From Pseudacidovorax sp. NFM-22 (GTDB taxonomy: Bacteria > Pseudomonadota > Gammaproteobacteria > Burkholderiales > Burkholderiaceae_C): DNA of 64,000 nt. The notes below the pieces were generated by a model. It had not been told where the DNA came from and did not search any database. It saw only the letters and a program-made list of their open reading frames with translations. The DNA lies in NCBI RefSeq assembly GCF_021401245.1, contig NZ_JACBFY010000003.1, positions 682,001 to 746,000 of the forward strand, given 5' to 3'. Every line of letters starts with the position of its first letter. Within the stretch, counting starts at the first letter, position 1. The position numbers and the translations under genes were made by a program. This document shows positions 8,711 through 15,717 of the stretch, one piece after another.

Positions 8711-9019
8711 ATGAGCACCATCGGCCAATTCACCGCCTCGGGCAACAGCTACACCGGCACCGTGCGCACTCTCACGCTGAACGTCAAGGTCCGCATCGTG
8801 CCCAATGACAAGGGCAGCGACAACGCGCCGGACTTCCGCATCGTGACCGGCAACGGGCTGGAGATCGGCGCGGCCTGGAAGAAGGTCAGCCGTGAGGAGC
8901 GGCCTTACCTCTCGGTGACGCTCGATGACCCATCGTTCCCGTCCACCATCTATGCCCGCCTGGTCGAAGGCGAAGAAGGGGCGCACCAGCTGATCTGGAC
9001 ACGCTCCAAGGCCAACTGA
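8711..9019 (+). CDS. DUF736 family protein
   Basis: A 102-residue protein of the DUF736 family, common on conjugative plasmids and Tn4371-like ICEs. Hallmarks are the start [51 protein letters not shown] and the [11 protein letters not shown] segment. It is a small, probably single-stranded-DNA- or nucleic-acid-binding-like beta protein by general appearance, but its biochemical role is not established. The ATG at 8711 follows GAAAGGAAACACC. It is monocistronic between a long leader and a terminator hairpin. Confidence 0.93.
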   Translation: MSTIGQFTASGNSYTGTVRTLTLNVKVRIVPNDKGSDNAPDFRIVTGNGLEIGAAWKKVSREERPYLSVTLDDPSFPSTIYARLVEGEEGAHQLIWTRSKAN

Positions 9020-9032
9020 TCGTCGTCCTGGG

Positions 9033-9052
9033 CGCCCCGCTTCAGCGGGGCG
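9033..9052 (+). terminator. Hairpin after DUF736 gene
   Basis: An eight-base-pair stem CGCCCCGC (9033-9040), tetraloop TTCA, GCGGGGCG (9045-9052), starting 13 bases after the DUF736 stop. It is likely a terminator, although the T run is short. Confidence 0.6.
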
Positions 9053-9240
9053 TCATGCTGCTGGATTGCCGCAGCCAGGGTGCGCTCGCTGAATGGGCAT
9101 GTCTCGGTCGCTGGCGCATGTCCGGTTCTGCGCGAAGACACTTTGGGGGCCTTACGTCTTTCTGGATCCGTCAGGAGGCGTGAGCCCGTGAAAGCTGGAA
9201 GGATAGAAGCCGTTCGTCGGGTGATCGGATTGCCGTGTTC

Positions 9241-9400
9241 GCGTGAAAGCGTGTTTGTGCTTTTGCGGCGGTTGTGCGTCTGCGGCGATGCCACACCTCG
9301 CTCTCGTGCTGGCGCATCGAGCCACCCGGCCACGCGTGTCCGGGCGTCTCGACCCTCTCGGGCGTCGATCGCTGACGCCTCCGCGCCTGCCGGCGCTGCG
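9241..9400. repeat. Direct repeat, left copy (partner at 12694-12855)
   Basis: About 160 bases that match 12694-12855 closely. Shared landmarks are AAAGCGTGT, GGTTGTGCGTCTGCGGCG, ATCGAGCCACCCGGCCACGC and GGGCGTCGATCGCTGACGCC. In the right copy it precedes an intact leader and a DUF2958 gene. In the left copy about 290 bases are missing and a broken DUF2958 copy follows directly. Confidence 0.8.
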
Positions 9401-9401
9401 C

Positions 9402-9577
9402 GTGGTCACGCTGTTCACGCCTGATGCCGGCGCCACCTGGTTGTTGACGGAGGTCGATCCGGAGAATCCGGATCTTGCCGTCGGGCTGTGTGACCTAGGC
9501 TACGGGTGTCCTGAACTGGGTTGAGTGAGCCCGGCGCAACTGCCGGGCTGCTCATCGAGCGGGACCTGGGCTTCCGC
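9402..9577 (+). pseudogene. Decayed copy of the DUF2958 gene
   Basis: This stretch reads VTLFTPDAGATWLLTEVDPE then NPDLAVGLCDLGYGCPELG and a TGA where the intact gene at 13058 has TGG. After the stop, a shortened match to the intact gene's LPIERDLGF part (ctcatcgagcgggacctggg) remains with an internal deletion. The start codon and first 32 codons are missing. It is clearly a degraded paralogue of the DUF2958 gene at 13058-13405. Confidence 0.85.
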
Positions 9578-9582
9578 AGCCG

Positions 9583-9831
9583 ATGCAGCCGCTCGTGGCG
9601 CCCCATCGGGTGCAGCTGGATCCGGAGTGCACCGCCCAATGCGAACGTCCAGGACTCGTGGCTGCACTGCATGCGCCTGCTGGCCCGTCAGTTCAGTTCT
9701 GATGCGGGCCGCAGATCATGGATCTAAATCCTGGCGACTCCCTGCTGTTCGTCGCCAATGTGCTGCATGGCGTCGAAGCAGTGCCTATCGGCGGGCTTTC
9801 CAACGCTGTGGCGTTCGCGCTGCGGGCATGA
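9583..9831 (+). pseudogene. C-terminal remnant of an XRE-cupin regulator
   Basis: Translating across frameshifts gives QPLVAPHRVQLD, APPNANVQDSWLHCMRLLAR and GPQIMDLNPGDSLLFVANVL, then HGVEAVPIGG and a stop at 9829-9831. These match, in order, the C-terminal cupin half of the regulator at 27748-28416 (FVEPYLVRLDTDAP, ANFQHPGLKFIHLLSG, GPRVMDLEEGDSLLF, HGVEAIEA). The N-terminal half is absent here. It is fused directly to the DUF2958 remnant, which marks a recombination junction near 9580. Confidence 0.8.
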
Positions 9832-10054
9832 GTCCTCTGGGCGGGCCAAGTGCGAAAGTGCGGCAGGCCACGACGGCCGTACGCATCAGCGACGGCCGGC
9901 GAAACGATGACACTGCTGAACTGCGACGCAGTTCTCAGAGTGGCGCTCTGTCGCCGAGAACAGTCGCTTGTGGCCGGCTACGAACGACGGGCAGACTTGC
10001 ATCCCCCAACAAGATGCGGGGCTGCCTGGCCACAGGTTCGTCGGGCTCCTGGCG

Positions 10055-10381
10055 TCATTCCGCCTCTCGCAGCCATGCGAGAAACCGCCGGAGTTGATCT
10101 TCGTTGCGCAGATGCAGCTCGAGCAGAATCTCCGCGGCGATGTCATCTTCGCAGTACAGATAAGCCAGCGGCACGTTCAAAACTGCCGCGATCGCACGCG
10201 CCGTGGACAGGGAGGGTTCATGAACGCCCGTCTCGTAGCGAGAGATCCTGGCGCTAGTCGTGGACTCGTCCAAGCCCATGAGGACGCCGACGCGGTCCTG
10301 CGGCAACTGCGCGCGTATCCGTGCCTCACGCATCCGACGTCCGAAGGTTCCAGCAGAAGAGGACTGACCAGCATGTGCCAC
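10055..10381 (-). CDS. XRE-family HTH regulator
   Basis: A 108-residue regulator consisting mainly of an XRE HTH domain (about residues 12-72: FGRRMREARIRAQLPQDRVG, TSARISRYETGVHEPSLSTA). It ends with an acidic-leucine tail (EILLELHLRNEDQL). The start is GTG at 10381; a later Met17 would clip the first helix. It is divergent from the XRE gene at 10565, and an inverted repeat CTACG-N5-CGTAG lies in the spacer, which suggests autoregulation. The target is unknown. Confidence 0.8.
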   Translation of the reverse strand: MAHAGQSSSAGTFGRRMREARIRAQLPQDRVGVLMGLDESTTSARISRYETGVHEPSLSTARAIAAVLNVPLAYLYCEDDIAAEILLELHLRNEDQLRRFLAWLREAE

Positions 10382-10415
10382 CCTACGATATTCGAAGTAT
10401 TTGGGTTAAAGTTCT

Positions 10416-10430
10416 CTACGAAATACGTAG
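10416..10430. promoter_or_regulatory. Inverted repeat, putative operator
   Basis: CTACG (10416-10420), AAATA, CGTAG (10426-10430) lies in an AT-richer spacer 35 bases upstream of the leftward XRE gene. The position fits an autoregulatory operator. Confidence 0.45.
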
Positions 10431-10564
10431 ATTGCTTTGCGCTCCGATCTCGAAAGAACTTTGCCATGCACCGTGCTTCTCCACTGCCGCAACCCACGCC
10501 CTTCTGTATTCCACAGCGGTTGCTGGCGACAGCGCGAAGGCCCAAGCGCGGTGTTGAAGGGTCG

Positions 10565-10894
10565 ATGGACATGCAGATCGGCGCGCATGTCCGTATTCAC
10601 CGTGAGCGACTCGGCCTGTCCATGTCTGAACTGGCGCGTGTCAGCGGCCTGTCCTTGTCAATGCTGTCTCGCGTCGAGCGAGGTTTGGTTTCCCCATCGA
10701 TTCAGGCACTGGCCCGGATTGCCAGCGCATTGCGGGTAAGCATGGCCGAATTGCTGGAGGATGTTTCGCCCAAGCAGAGGGCCGATGCAGGGCCGGTCGG
10801 CGCGACGTTGCAAAGCCGATCTGTGGAACGTGCGCGTCCTGATGACGTGGGCGTGCGACGCGGAGACGATTCGGTGGGCACGCGGTTGGCGTAA
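10565..10894 (+). CDS. Truncated XRE-family regulator (HTH without cupin domain)
   Basis: A 109-residue frame with a clear XRE HTH (IGAHVRIHRERLGLSMSELA, SLSMLSRVERGLVSPSIQAL). The remaining residues (after LLEDVSPKQRAD) look like low-complexity read-through rather than a folded domain. The HTH resembles the N-terminal part of the XRE-cupin regulator at 27748 (SMLSRIERGLVSPSVDTLER). It is probably the head of such a regulator whose cupin part has been lost. The remnant at 9583-9831 could be the missing kind of tail, although in this order they cannot be one split gene. Confidence 0.6.
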   Translation: MDMQIGAHVRIHRERLGLSMSELARVSGLSLSMLSRVERGLVSPSIQALARIASALRVSMAELLEDVSPKQRADAGPVGATLQSRSVERARPDDVGVRRGDDSVGTRLA

Positions 10895-10896
10895 AT

Positions 10897-10947
10897 TTGT
10901 CCATAATATTGGTCATCGCTTGAACAAGAGACTACAATTATGAACAA
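10897..10947. promoter_or_regulatory. Symmetric triple operator upstream of HTH/nucleotidyltransferase pair
   Basis: TTGTCCATAAT (10897-10907) and ATTATGAACAA (10937-10947) are inverted arms matching at 10 of 11 positions. CTTGAACAAG (10919-10928) sits near the centre. The core TGAACAA therefore occurs three times, once inverted with one mismatch. The right arm touches the ATG at 10948. This is the expected layout for autorepression of a toxin-antitoxin operon. Confidence 0.65.
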
Positions 10948-11625
10948 ATGAACGGTAGCCTTCCTGTTGTTCTTGAGCGGCAACTGCTTCTGCAGTTGGG
11001 TGATCGGCTGAAAGCCTTGCGCAAAAGCAAGGGGCTCTCCATGGCCGATGTTGCGCGAGAAGCTCAGTTGTCGCGCACCACCCTGACCGCCATCGAGGCC
11101 GGAGATCCCGGGCCTTCGATGGGCAACTACGCCCGCGTGATGTCGGTGCTGGGCATCGTGGGAGACCTGGCCTTGCTGGCTGGGGACGGCCTGCAGGCTG
11201 CGGCCGCAGGTACCGCCGGGGCACGGTCAAGACGCCGTCGGCCGACCGTTCAGGTCACGGTGAGCACCGACGAAGGCCGCCATCAGGCGCAAGACCTTCA
11301 GAGCCTGGCGTTGCACGAGGCCGCCGTTCGCATGGCGCGAGAAGATCCGGCGCTGTTGATTCAAGCGCGCGCCACGTTGCAGCGGTGGATGGATGCCGGT
11401 GCGACACGCTCTACCAGCCTCTGGCATGAGTGGGAGGCGATTTTGGCGTCCCGGTCGTGGCATAAGGTGCTGAGCCGCAGCCAGCGCGCCGCCGAGTTGC
11501 GTCAGGCGTCGCCGCTCACAGCCGTTCTGCCGGCATCCGTTCGGGCAGACGTCCTGGCCCAGGTTCACGCGCTCAAGGGTGGGGTGCAGGTCGGCGCCTG
11601 CCCGGTATCGGTGTCCGAGCCATGA
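10948..11625 (+). CDS. HTH-type antitoxin/regulator of a nucleotidyltransferase pair
   Basis: A 225-residue protein with an N-terminal XRE HTH (residues 14-70: LQLGDRLKALRKSKGLSMAD, SRTTLTAIEAGDPGPSMGNY). A C-terminal helical region of about 130 residues follows that I cannot match to a named fold. It overlaps the next gene by ATGA, so the two are co-translated. By analogy with HTH plus DUF6036-type nucleotidyltransferase modules, it is the likely antitoxin and autorepressor, and the triple TGAACAA site before its start supports that. Confidence 0.8.
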   Translation: MNGSLPVVLERQLLLQLGDRLKALRKSKGLSMADVAREAQLSRTTLTAIEAGDPGPSMGNYARVMSVLGIVGDLALLAGDGLQAAAAGTAGARSRRRRPTVQVTVSTDEGRHQAQDLQSLALHEAAVRMAREDPALLIQARATLQRWMDAGATRSTSLWHEWEAILASRSWHKVLSRSQRAAELRQASPLTAVLPASVRADVLAQVHALKGGVQVGACPVSVSEP

Positions 11626-12167
11626 CGCGGGAAGAACTGGAACACATCGTCCGCGCCAGTGCCGACATCACCGATCAGTATGAGTTCGTCGTGGTCGGCA
11701 GCCAGTCCATCCTCGGCGCGCTACCCGCCGCGCCAGACGTCTTCCGCGCGTCGCGAGAGGCCGACATCTATCCGCTGCAGCGTCCCGATCTATCCGACGC
11801 CATCGATGGCGCGATAGGCGAAGGCTCGCAGTTTCACGAGACCTATGGCTACTATGCACAAGGCGTAGGCCCGGAGACGGCAGTGCTCCCGGACGACTGG
11901 ATGAGCCGGGTGCACCGCGTTCAGGGGCCGGGCACCGAAGGAAAGGTGGCCTACTGCCTTGATTTCGCGGATTTGATGCTGTCCAAGGCCGTTGCGGGCA
12001 GGGAGAAGGACCGCGTGTTCTGCATGGCCATGTTCAGCCACAGGCTTGTGGCCCTCCATGACGTGCTGGCGCTTGTTCCTCGTATGAGCACGCTTGATCG
12101 CGACGAGCAGCTGCGCCTGCGCCGGACGCTGGCGCGGTGGGCTGCGGGAACATCCTCGGAAGGATAG
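11622..12167 (+). CDS. Nucleotidyltransferase-like protein (DUF6036-type), putative toxin
   Basis: A 181-residue protein with a minimal nucleotidyltransferase signature: VVVGSQSILGALPAAPDVF supplies the GS motif and SREADIYP the downstream acidic pair. The later DFADLMLSKAVAGREKDR block is typical of DUF6036/AbiEii-like enzymes. Such enzymes can modify RNA or protein with nucleotides and act as toxins beside an HTH partner. The start overlaps the antitoxin stop (ATGA). The acidic residues are E and D rather than the usual D-x-D, so activity needs testing. A benign enzyme role is not excluded. Confidence 0.8.
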   Translation: MTREELEHIVRASADITDQYEFVVVGSQSILGALPAAPDVFRASREADIYPLQRPDLSDAIDGAIGEGSQFHETYGYYAQGVGPETAVLPDDWMSRVHRVQGPGTEGKVAYCLDFADLMLSKAVAGREKDRVFCMAMFSHRLVALHDVLALVPRMSTLDRDEQLRLRRTLARWAAGTSSEG

Positions 12168-12399
12168 CCTTCCGCGCTGTGGCGCCGCTCATGCGGAGCG
12201 TTTCCGTGGCGTTGGGCGACTTGGCGGGCCGACGCAAGCTAAGTGACGATGGCACAGGCTGCATCGGACTTGCTCATCGGAACGGGACGCTGGCGCTTTG
12301 CCCTTCACTTGTGCATTCAGGGGCCGGAGATTCGCTTTCAGCATTTCCGCAGCCTTGGTGCCGCTGCCAGCGGCTTTTTGGGCCGCCACTGGCAGCGGC

Positions 12400-12640
12400 C
12401 GCTCCCATGTCTCCCCAAGGTACGGGCCTGACAGGCTCTCGAAGATGCAGCGCGCTTGCCTGCCCGCAGACTGCCGGCGGACAACCCGTTGGATCTGGCG
12501 ACTGCAAGCGACTGGATCTGTTCTCGAGCCAGTTGTTCGAAATCGGCACATCGCCATCGTCGGCGAAGTGTGTGAGCTCCTGGCAGCGCTTCAACCCTTC
12601 GTCGATCACCTTGAAGGTTGCCGAGCCGGCAGGGACCAGT
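12400..12640 (-). pseudogene. IS66-family transposase (TnpC) C-terminal remnant
   Basis: On the minus strand the sequence reads LVPAGSATFKVIDEGLKRC, then DDGDVPISNNWLENR, and after a frameshift LAVARSNGLSAGSLRAGKRA. These match the conserved C-terminal part of IS66 TnpC (NNW-E-N followed by GRSNWLFAGSLRAG). No start, terminal repeats or full domain remain. It is an old insertion fragment. Confidence 0.8.
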
Positions 12641-12693
12641 TCCTGGCTTGAAGGCGTAGAGCCCATCTGTGAGTTCACGGGTTCATCGTGATT

Positions 12694-12855
12694 GCGTCAA
12701 AGCGTGTCTGCGCTTCTGCGGTGGTTGTGCGTCTGCGGCGTTGCCGCACCGCGCTCTCGTGCGGGCGCATCGAGCCACCCGGCCACGCGTGTCCGTGCGT
12801 CTCGACCCTGTCGGGCGTCGATCGCTGACGCCTCCTTGCTTGTCGGCGCTGCGCG
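12694..12855. repeat. Direct repeat, right copy (partner at 9241-9400)
   Basis: This is the undamaged partner of the left repeat. It leads straight into leader module 3 and the intact DUF2958 gene. The two copies bracket about 3.3 kb holding the XRE genes and the HTH/nucleotidyltransferase pair. Confidence 0.8.
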
Positions 12856-12888
12856 CTGCGCTTGCCTGGGAGCCATGCGGAGGGAGGC

Positions 12889-13057
12889 TGGCTTGCTGTG
12901 ATGCCCATCGTGCCACGGCGTTCTGGCCGTCAAGGTCGGCGCGCGCTGCGCACGCTGGCGGCCTGGCGGCCGTCCTGCGGAACCTGTGACGGCGGCGCTG
13001 CGCCGTGTGCTCGGCGGCACCGGGCAATCCCGCCCGGAGATCTTCGAGGACTTCGCC
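12889..13057 (+). promoter_or_regulatory. Conserved leader module, copy 3 (upstream of DUF2958 gene)
   Basis: The third copy of the leader: GGCTTGCTG, GCCGTCAAGGTC, GCGCACGCTGGCGGCC, AACCTGTGAC and the hairpin CCGGGC (13020-13025), loop AATCCC, GCCCGG (13032-13037), just before the ATG at 13058. It is closest to copy 1. Confidence 0.7.
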
Positions 13058-13405
13058 ATGACGACACTTCTGACCGACGAACAACGTGCGCAACTGCTGG
13101 AGAACGGTTGGCAGGCGCGCGATCAGCGCGGCGCTGACCTGCGGCCCGTGGTCAAGCTGTTCACGCCCGATGCCGGAGCGACCTGGTTGCTGACCGAGAT
13201 CGATCCGGAGAATCCGGATCTTGCCTTCGGGCTGTGCGATCTGGGGCACGGGTGTCCTGAGCTGGGTTGGGTGAGCCTGGCGGAACTGGCGGCCCTGGGC
13301 GGTCCGCTGGGGCTGCCCATCGAGCGGGACCTGGGCTTCCGTCCGGACAGGGGCATTGAGGCCGACGCGCGCGAAGCACGGCTGGCCGGTCGGATCGTGG
13401 CCTGA
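13058..13405 (+). CDS. DUF2958 domain protein
   Basis: A 115-residue DUF2958 protein. The family pattern is complete: LLTDEQRAQLLENG, PVVKLFTPDAGATWLLTE, LAFGLCDLGHGCPELGWVSL, ELAALGGPLGLPIERDLGF. These small proteins are found on many mobile elements next to DUF736 genes, and their function is unknown. The start ATG at 13058 sits at the end of leader module 3. A decayed second copy lies at 9402-9577. Confidence 0.93.
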   Translation: MTTLLTDEQRAQLLENGWQARDQRGADLRPVVKLFTPDAGATWLLTEIDPENPDLAFGLCDLGHGCPELGWVSLAELAALGGPLGLPIERDLGFRPDRGIEADAREARLAGRIVA

Positions 13406-13486
13406 GCGAGCCCCATGGTGCGTAAAGCCACATGCGGGTCTCGGGCCCGCGGCAGCCTGTCGTCTTCGACGAACGGAGTGCGCGCC

Positions 13487-13690
13487 ATGACGATTCATTA
13501 CTCTGCCGACGCGCCCCCTGCGCCCTGGTGCGCGGGAGGCGCCTATCTGTACCTGCTGGAACTGGACGGGCCGGCGCTGGCCTGGGAATACCTTCGGCGG
13601 CACCCCGTCTACCGAGGTGGCTGGCACCAGGGGCGATGGTGCAGGTCCGATGCGGAGTTGCACCGCTGGGGCCTGCGATGTCGCCGCTGA
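13487..13690 (+). CDS. DUF6499-like N-terminal part of an ICE regulator (split by frameshift)
   Basis: A 67-residue frame with GGAYLYLLELDGPALAWEYL and RRHPVYRGGW, the usual DUF6499 pattern. It ends HRWGLRCRR and a stop. In many ICEs this domain is fused to a DUF2285 domain in one protein of about 250 residues. Here the expected continuation (DVAADPARDARD) appears in the next frame, so a single-base change near 13672 has split the gene. Whether the short product is stable is unclear. Confidence 0.65.
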   Translation: MTIHYSADAPPAPWCAGGAYLYLLELDGPALAWEYLRRHPVYRGGWHQGRWCRSDAELHRWGLRCRR

Positions 13691-14306
13691 TCCTGCACGG
13701 GATGCGCGTGATGTGCATCCGTCCTGGCTGCGCGAGGAGGATGTGCTGTTGCGTGTGCGTCGCGCCCGCTGCGAGGGCGGGGTGGTCGCTGCTTCAGCGT
13801 ACGGCGTCTTCGACCTGTGGCGTGTCCCCGGCGACAAGCAGTTGATGGCAGGCGCCGACGCCGTCCTGAGCGTCTCCATCGGTCCGCGACACGCGCGCTT
13901 TCTCCTCGATGCCGGGCTGTCGAGTGGCGCTCCCTTTGTCGTCACGGTGCCCTTGACGACACACCTGCGCGGGCAATTGCCAGCGTTCGAAATCGCCGCC
14001 GGATTGTTGGAGGGGCGGCCCCTGCCGGCTGCGCGCGCACGCGTCATCGGACGTGATGGGCGGCTGCACTGGAGGGCGCTGCAGGCACTCGATGCGATGC
14101 AGGCCGGGGCTTCGCACCGGGACCTTGCGGTTGCGCTTTTCGGCGCGCGAGCCGTGCGGGCGGAATGGCACGCCGATGGTGCGTTGCGTGCGCAGGTGCG
14201 CCACCTGATCGCGCGCGCCGAGGGTTTCATGCGCGGAGGCTATCTGCGCTTGGCGGGGCTGCGCCCGGCCCACGCTGGCGCCCACGGAGACGATCGCTCG
14301 TCCTGA
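13650..14306 (+). CDS. DUF2285 domain protein (C-terminal part of split regulator)
   Basis: This frame continues the DUF6499 protein after the shift: DVAADPARDARDVHPSWL, then VLSVSIGPRHARFLLDAG, VPLTTHLRGQLPAFEIAAG and the DUF2285 core LHWRALQALDAMQAGASHRD, VALFGARAVRAEWHADGAL, LRAQVRHLIARAEGFMRGG. The last block is an HTH-like segment. No well-placed start or ribosome site exists for this part alone (ATG 13650 is upstream of the homology). So either the gene is inactivated or both halves are made by frameshifting. Confidence 0.65.
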   Translation: MRSCTAGACDVAADPARDARDVHPSWLREEDVLLRVRRARCEGGVVAASAYGVFDLWRVPGDKQLMAGADAVLSVSIGPRHARFLLDAGLSSGAPFVVTVPLTTHLRGQLPAFEIAAGLLEGRPLPAARARVIGRDGRLHWRALQALDAMQAGASHRDLAVALFGARAVRAEWHADGALRAQVRHLIARAEGFMRGGYLRLAGLRPAHAGAHGDDRSS

Positions 14307-14398
14307 AGCTCTCCCTGTGCGGGCCTCCGCGGTATCCGGAGACTGCCTCCCATGGGCTGTGAATGGATCACCGCCCATTCACCCCGAAGGAGGTCTCC

Positions 14399-14692
14399 AT
14401 GGCAGCAGGACATCCGATTCCACCGTACGGCGCGGCAGGGGCTGCGCCTCAGTCTGCGTCCGCCGCATCTCCGGCCGAGCCGGAGTTCCTCACCACCGAA
14501 GAAGCCGCAGCATTGCTTCGGCTGTCGCCGCGCACGCTGGAGAAGCAGCGGGTGCTGGGCGGCGGGCCGCGCTTCCGGAAGTTCGGCGCACGGGTGGTGT
14601 ACGCCCGGGCCGACCTGCGCGCCTATGCCGACCGCAACACCTTCGGCATGACTTCCGATCCGGGCTACGCGGTCCGGGATTCCGTGCGCTGA
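14399..14692 (+). CDS. AlpA/MerR-like helix-turn-helix protein
   Basis: A 97-residue protein with a Pro/Ala-rich N-terminal tail and a winged-helix DNA-binding domain (residues 36-85: FLTTEEAAALLRLSPRTLEK, GGPRFRKFGARVVYARADL). This is the AlpA/excisionase-type fold found just upstream of repA in Tn4371-like ICEs. ATG 14399 follows GAAGGAGGTCTCC. It probably regulates the repA-parA operon directly downstream, or assists excision. Confidence 0.87.
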   Translation: MAAGHPIPPYGAAGAAPQSASAASPAEPEFLTTEEAAALLRLSPRTLEKQRVLGGGPRFRKFGARVVYARADLRAYADRNTFGMTSDPGYAVRDSVR

Positions 14693-14712
14693 AGCGCTGC
14701 GAAGGCACGGCG

Positions 14713-15690
14713 ATGTCGAGGTGGTCCGGCGAACGCGAGCAGCTGACGCTGTTCCGGGCGTTGCCCGTCGATGACATGGCCGTGCGCGACGCGCAGGACC
14801 TCATGGCCTATCCCTTCTTCAGCCTGGCCAAGTCGCGCCGGGTGGTGCCGATCCGATTCGAGGCCGGCGACGTGTCCCTGACGGTCGAAGGTGTGCCCGA
14901 GCATGGCATCGCCACCATCTGGGATGCCGATGTACTGATCTGGGCGGCCAGCCAGATCGTGCAGGCCCGGGACGAGGGGCGGCCGACCTCCCGCCTGATG
15001 GCGGCCACACCCTACGAGATCCTGCGCTTCGCTCAGCGCGGCACCGGCCGCACCGAGTACCTCGCGCTGCGCGCGTCGCTGGATCGGCTGCAGTCCACCA
15101 CGGTGCAGACCTCCATCCGGCAGGCGGGCCGGCGCATGCACCGCTTCTCCTGGATCAATGAGTGGCGCGAGCACGTGCGGCCCGATGGCCGAAGCGACGG
15201 CATCGAGCTGATCCTGCCCGACTGGTTCTATTCCGGGGTGATCGACGACGCGCTCGTGCTCACGCTGGATCCCACCTACTTCCAGCTCACAGGTGGCATC
15301 GAGCGCTGGTTGTACCGCCTGGTGCGCAAGCACGGCGGACGTCAGCGCAAGGGCTGGCGCTTCGAGCTGCGCTACCTCCACGCCAAGTCCGGCTGCCTGC
15401 AGCGCTACCGGGACTTCGCGCTGCACCTGCGCGCGCTCGCGCGGCGCCAGGCGCTGCCGAGCTATCGCCTGGCGGTCGAGCAGCGCGGGGCGTCCGAATG
15501 GCTCGCCTTCTGGCCAGTGCGCGAGGACGACTTGTCCACAGATGCCGTGGAAGAAGCTGTGGATGGTATGGGGACGGACTCGGGAGATCGACGGCGCCAG
15601 GCACGGGAGATCGACGGCGCGCGAGTCGGGAGATCACCGGCGCCAAACCGCCTGGAAGCCGCGCCCCGCAAGGGTTTCGGCCTTCCTTAA
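14713..15690 (+). CDS. repA: Replication initiator protein A (RepA, RPA family)
   Basis: A 325-residue plasmid-type replication initiator. Recognisable segments are LTLFRALPVDDMAVRDAQDL, MAYPFFSLAKSRRVVPIRF, ATPYEILRFAQRGTGRTEY, LRASLDRLQSTTVQTSI and GIERWLYRLVRKHGGRQRKG. The C-terminal 50 residues are a degenerate tail with two near-repeats of GDRRRQAREIDGAR type (15590-15640), which looks like slippage. ICEs of this family use RepA and ParA to persist as a circle after excision. It is 20 bases downstream of the AlpA-like gene and upstream of parA. Confidence 0.92.
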   Translation: MSRWSGEREQLTLFRALPVDDMAVRDAQDLMAYPFFSLAKSRRVVPIRFEAGDVSLTVEGVPEHGIATIWDADVLIWAASQIVQARDEGRPTSRLMAATPYEILRFAQRGTGRTEYLALRASLDRLQSTTVQTSIRQAGRRMHRFSWINEWREHVRPDGRSDGIELILPDWFYSGVIDDALVLTLDPTYFQLTGGIERWLYRLVRKHGGRQRKGWRFELRYLHAKSGCLQRYRDFALHLRALARRQALPSYRLAVEQRGASEWLAFWPVREDDLSTDAVEEAVDGMGTDSGDRRRQAREIDGARVGRSPAPNRLEAAPRKGFGLP

Positions 15691-15717
15691 CTTGAATTCA
15701 TAACAGGGACTAAATGT

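Noticed and set aside
12683-14230. A 515-codon open frame on the minus strand
   Set aside because: It covers the DUF2958 and DUF2285 coding regions in antisense, and its product is Arg/Ala/Pro-rich without motifs.
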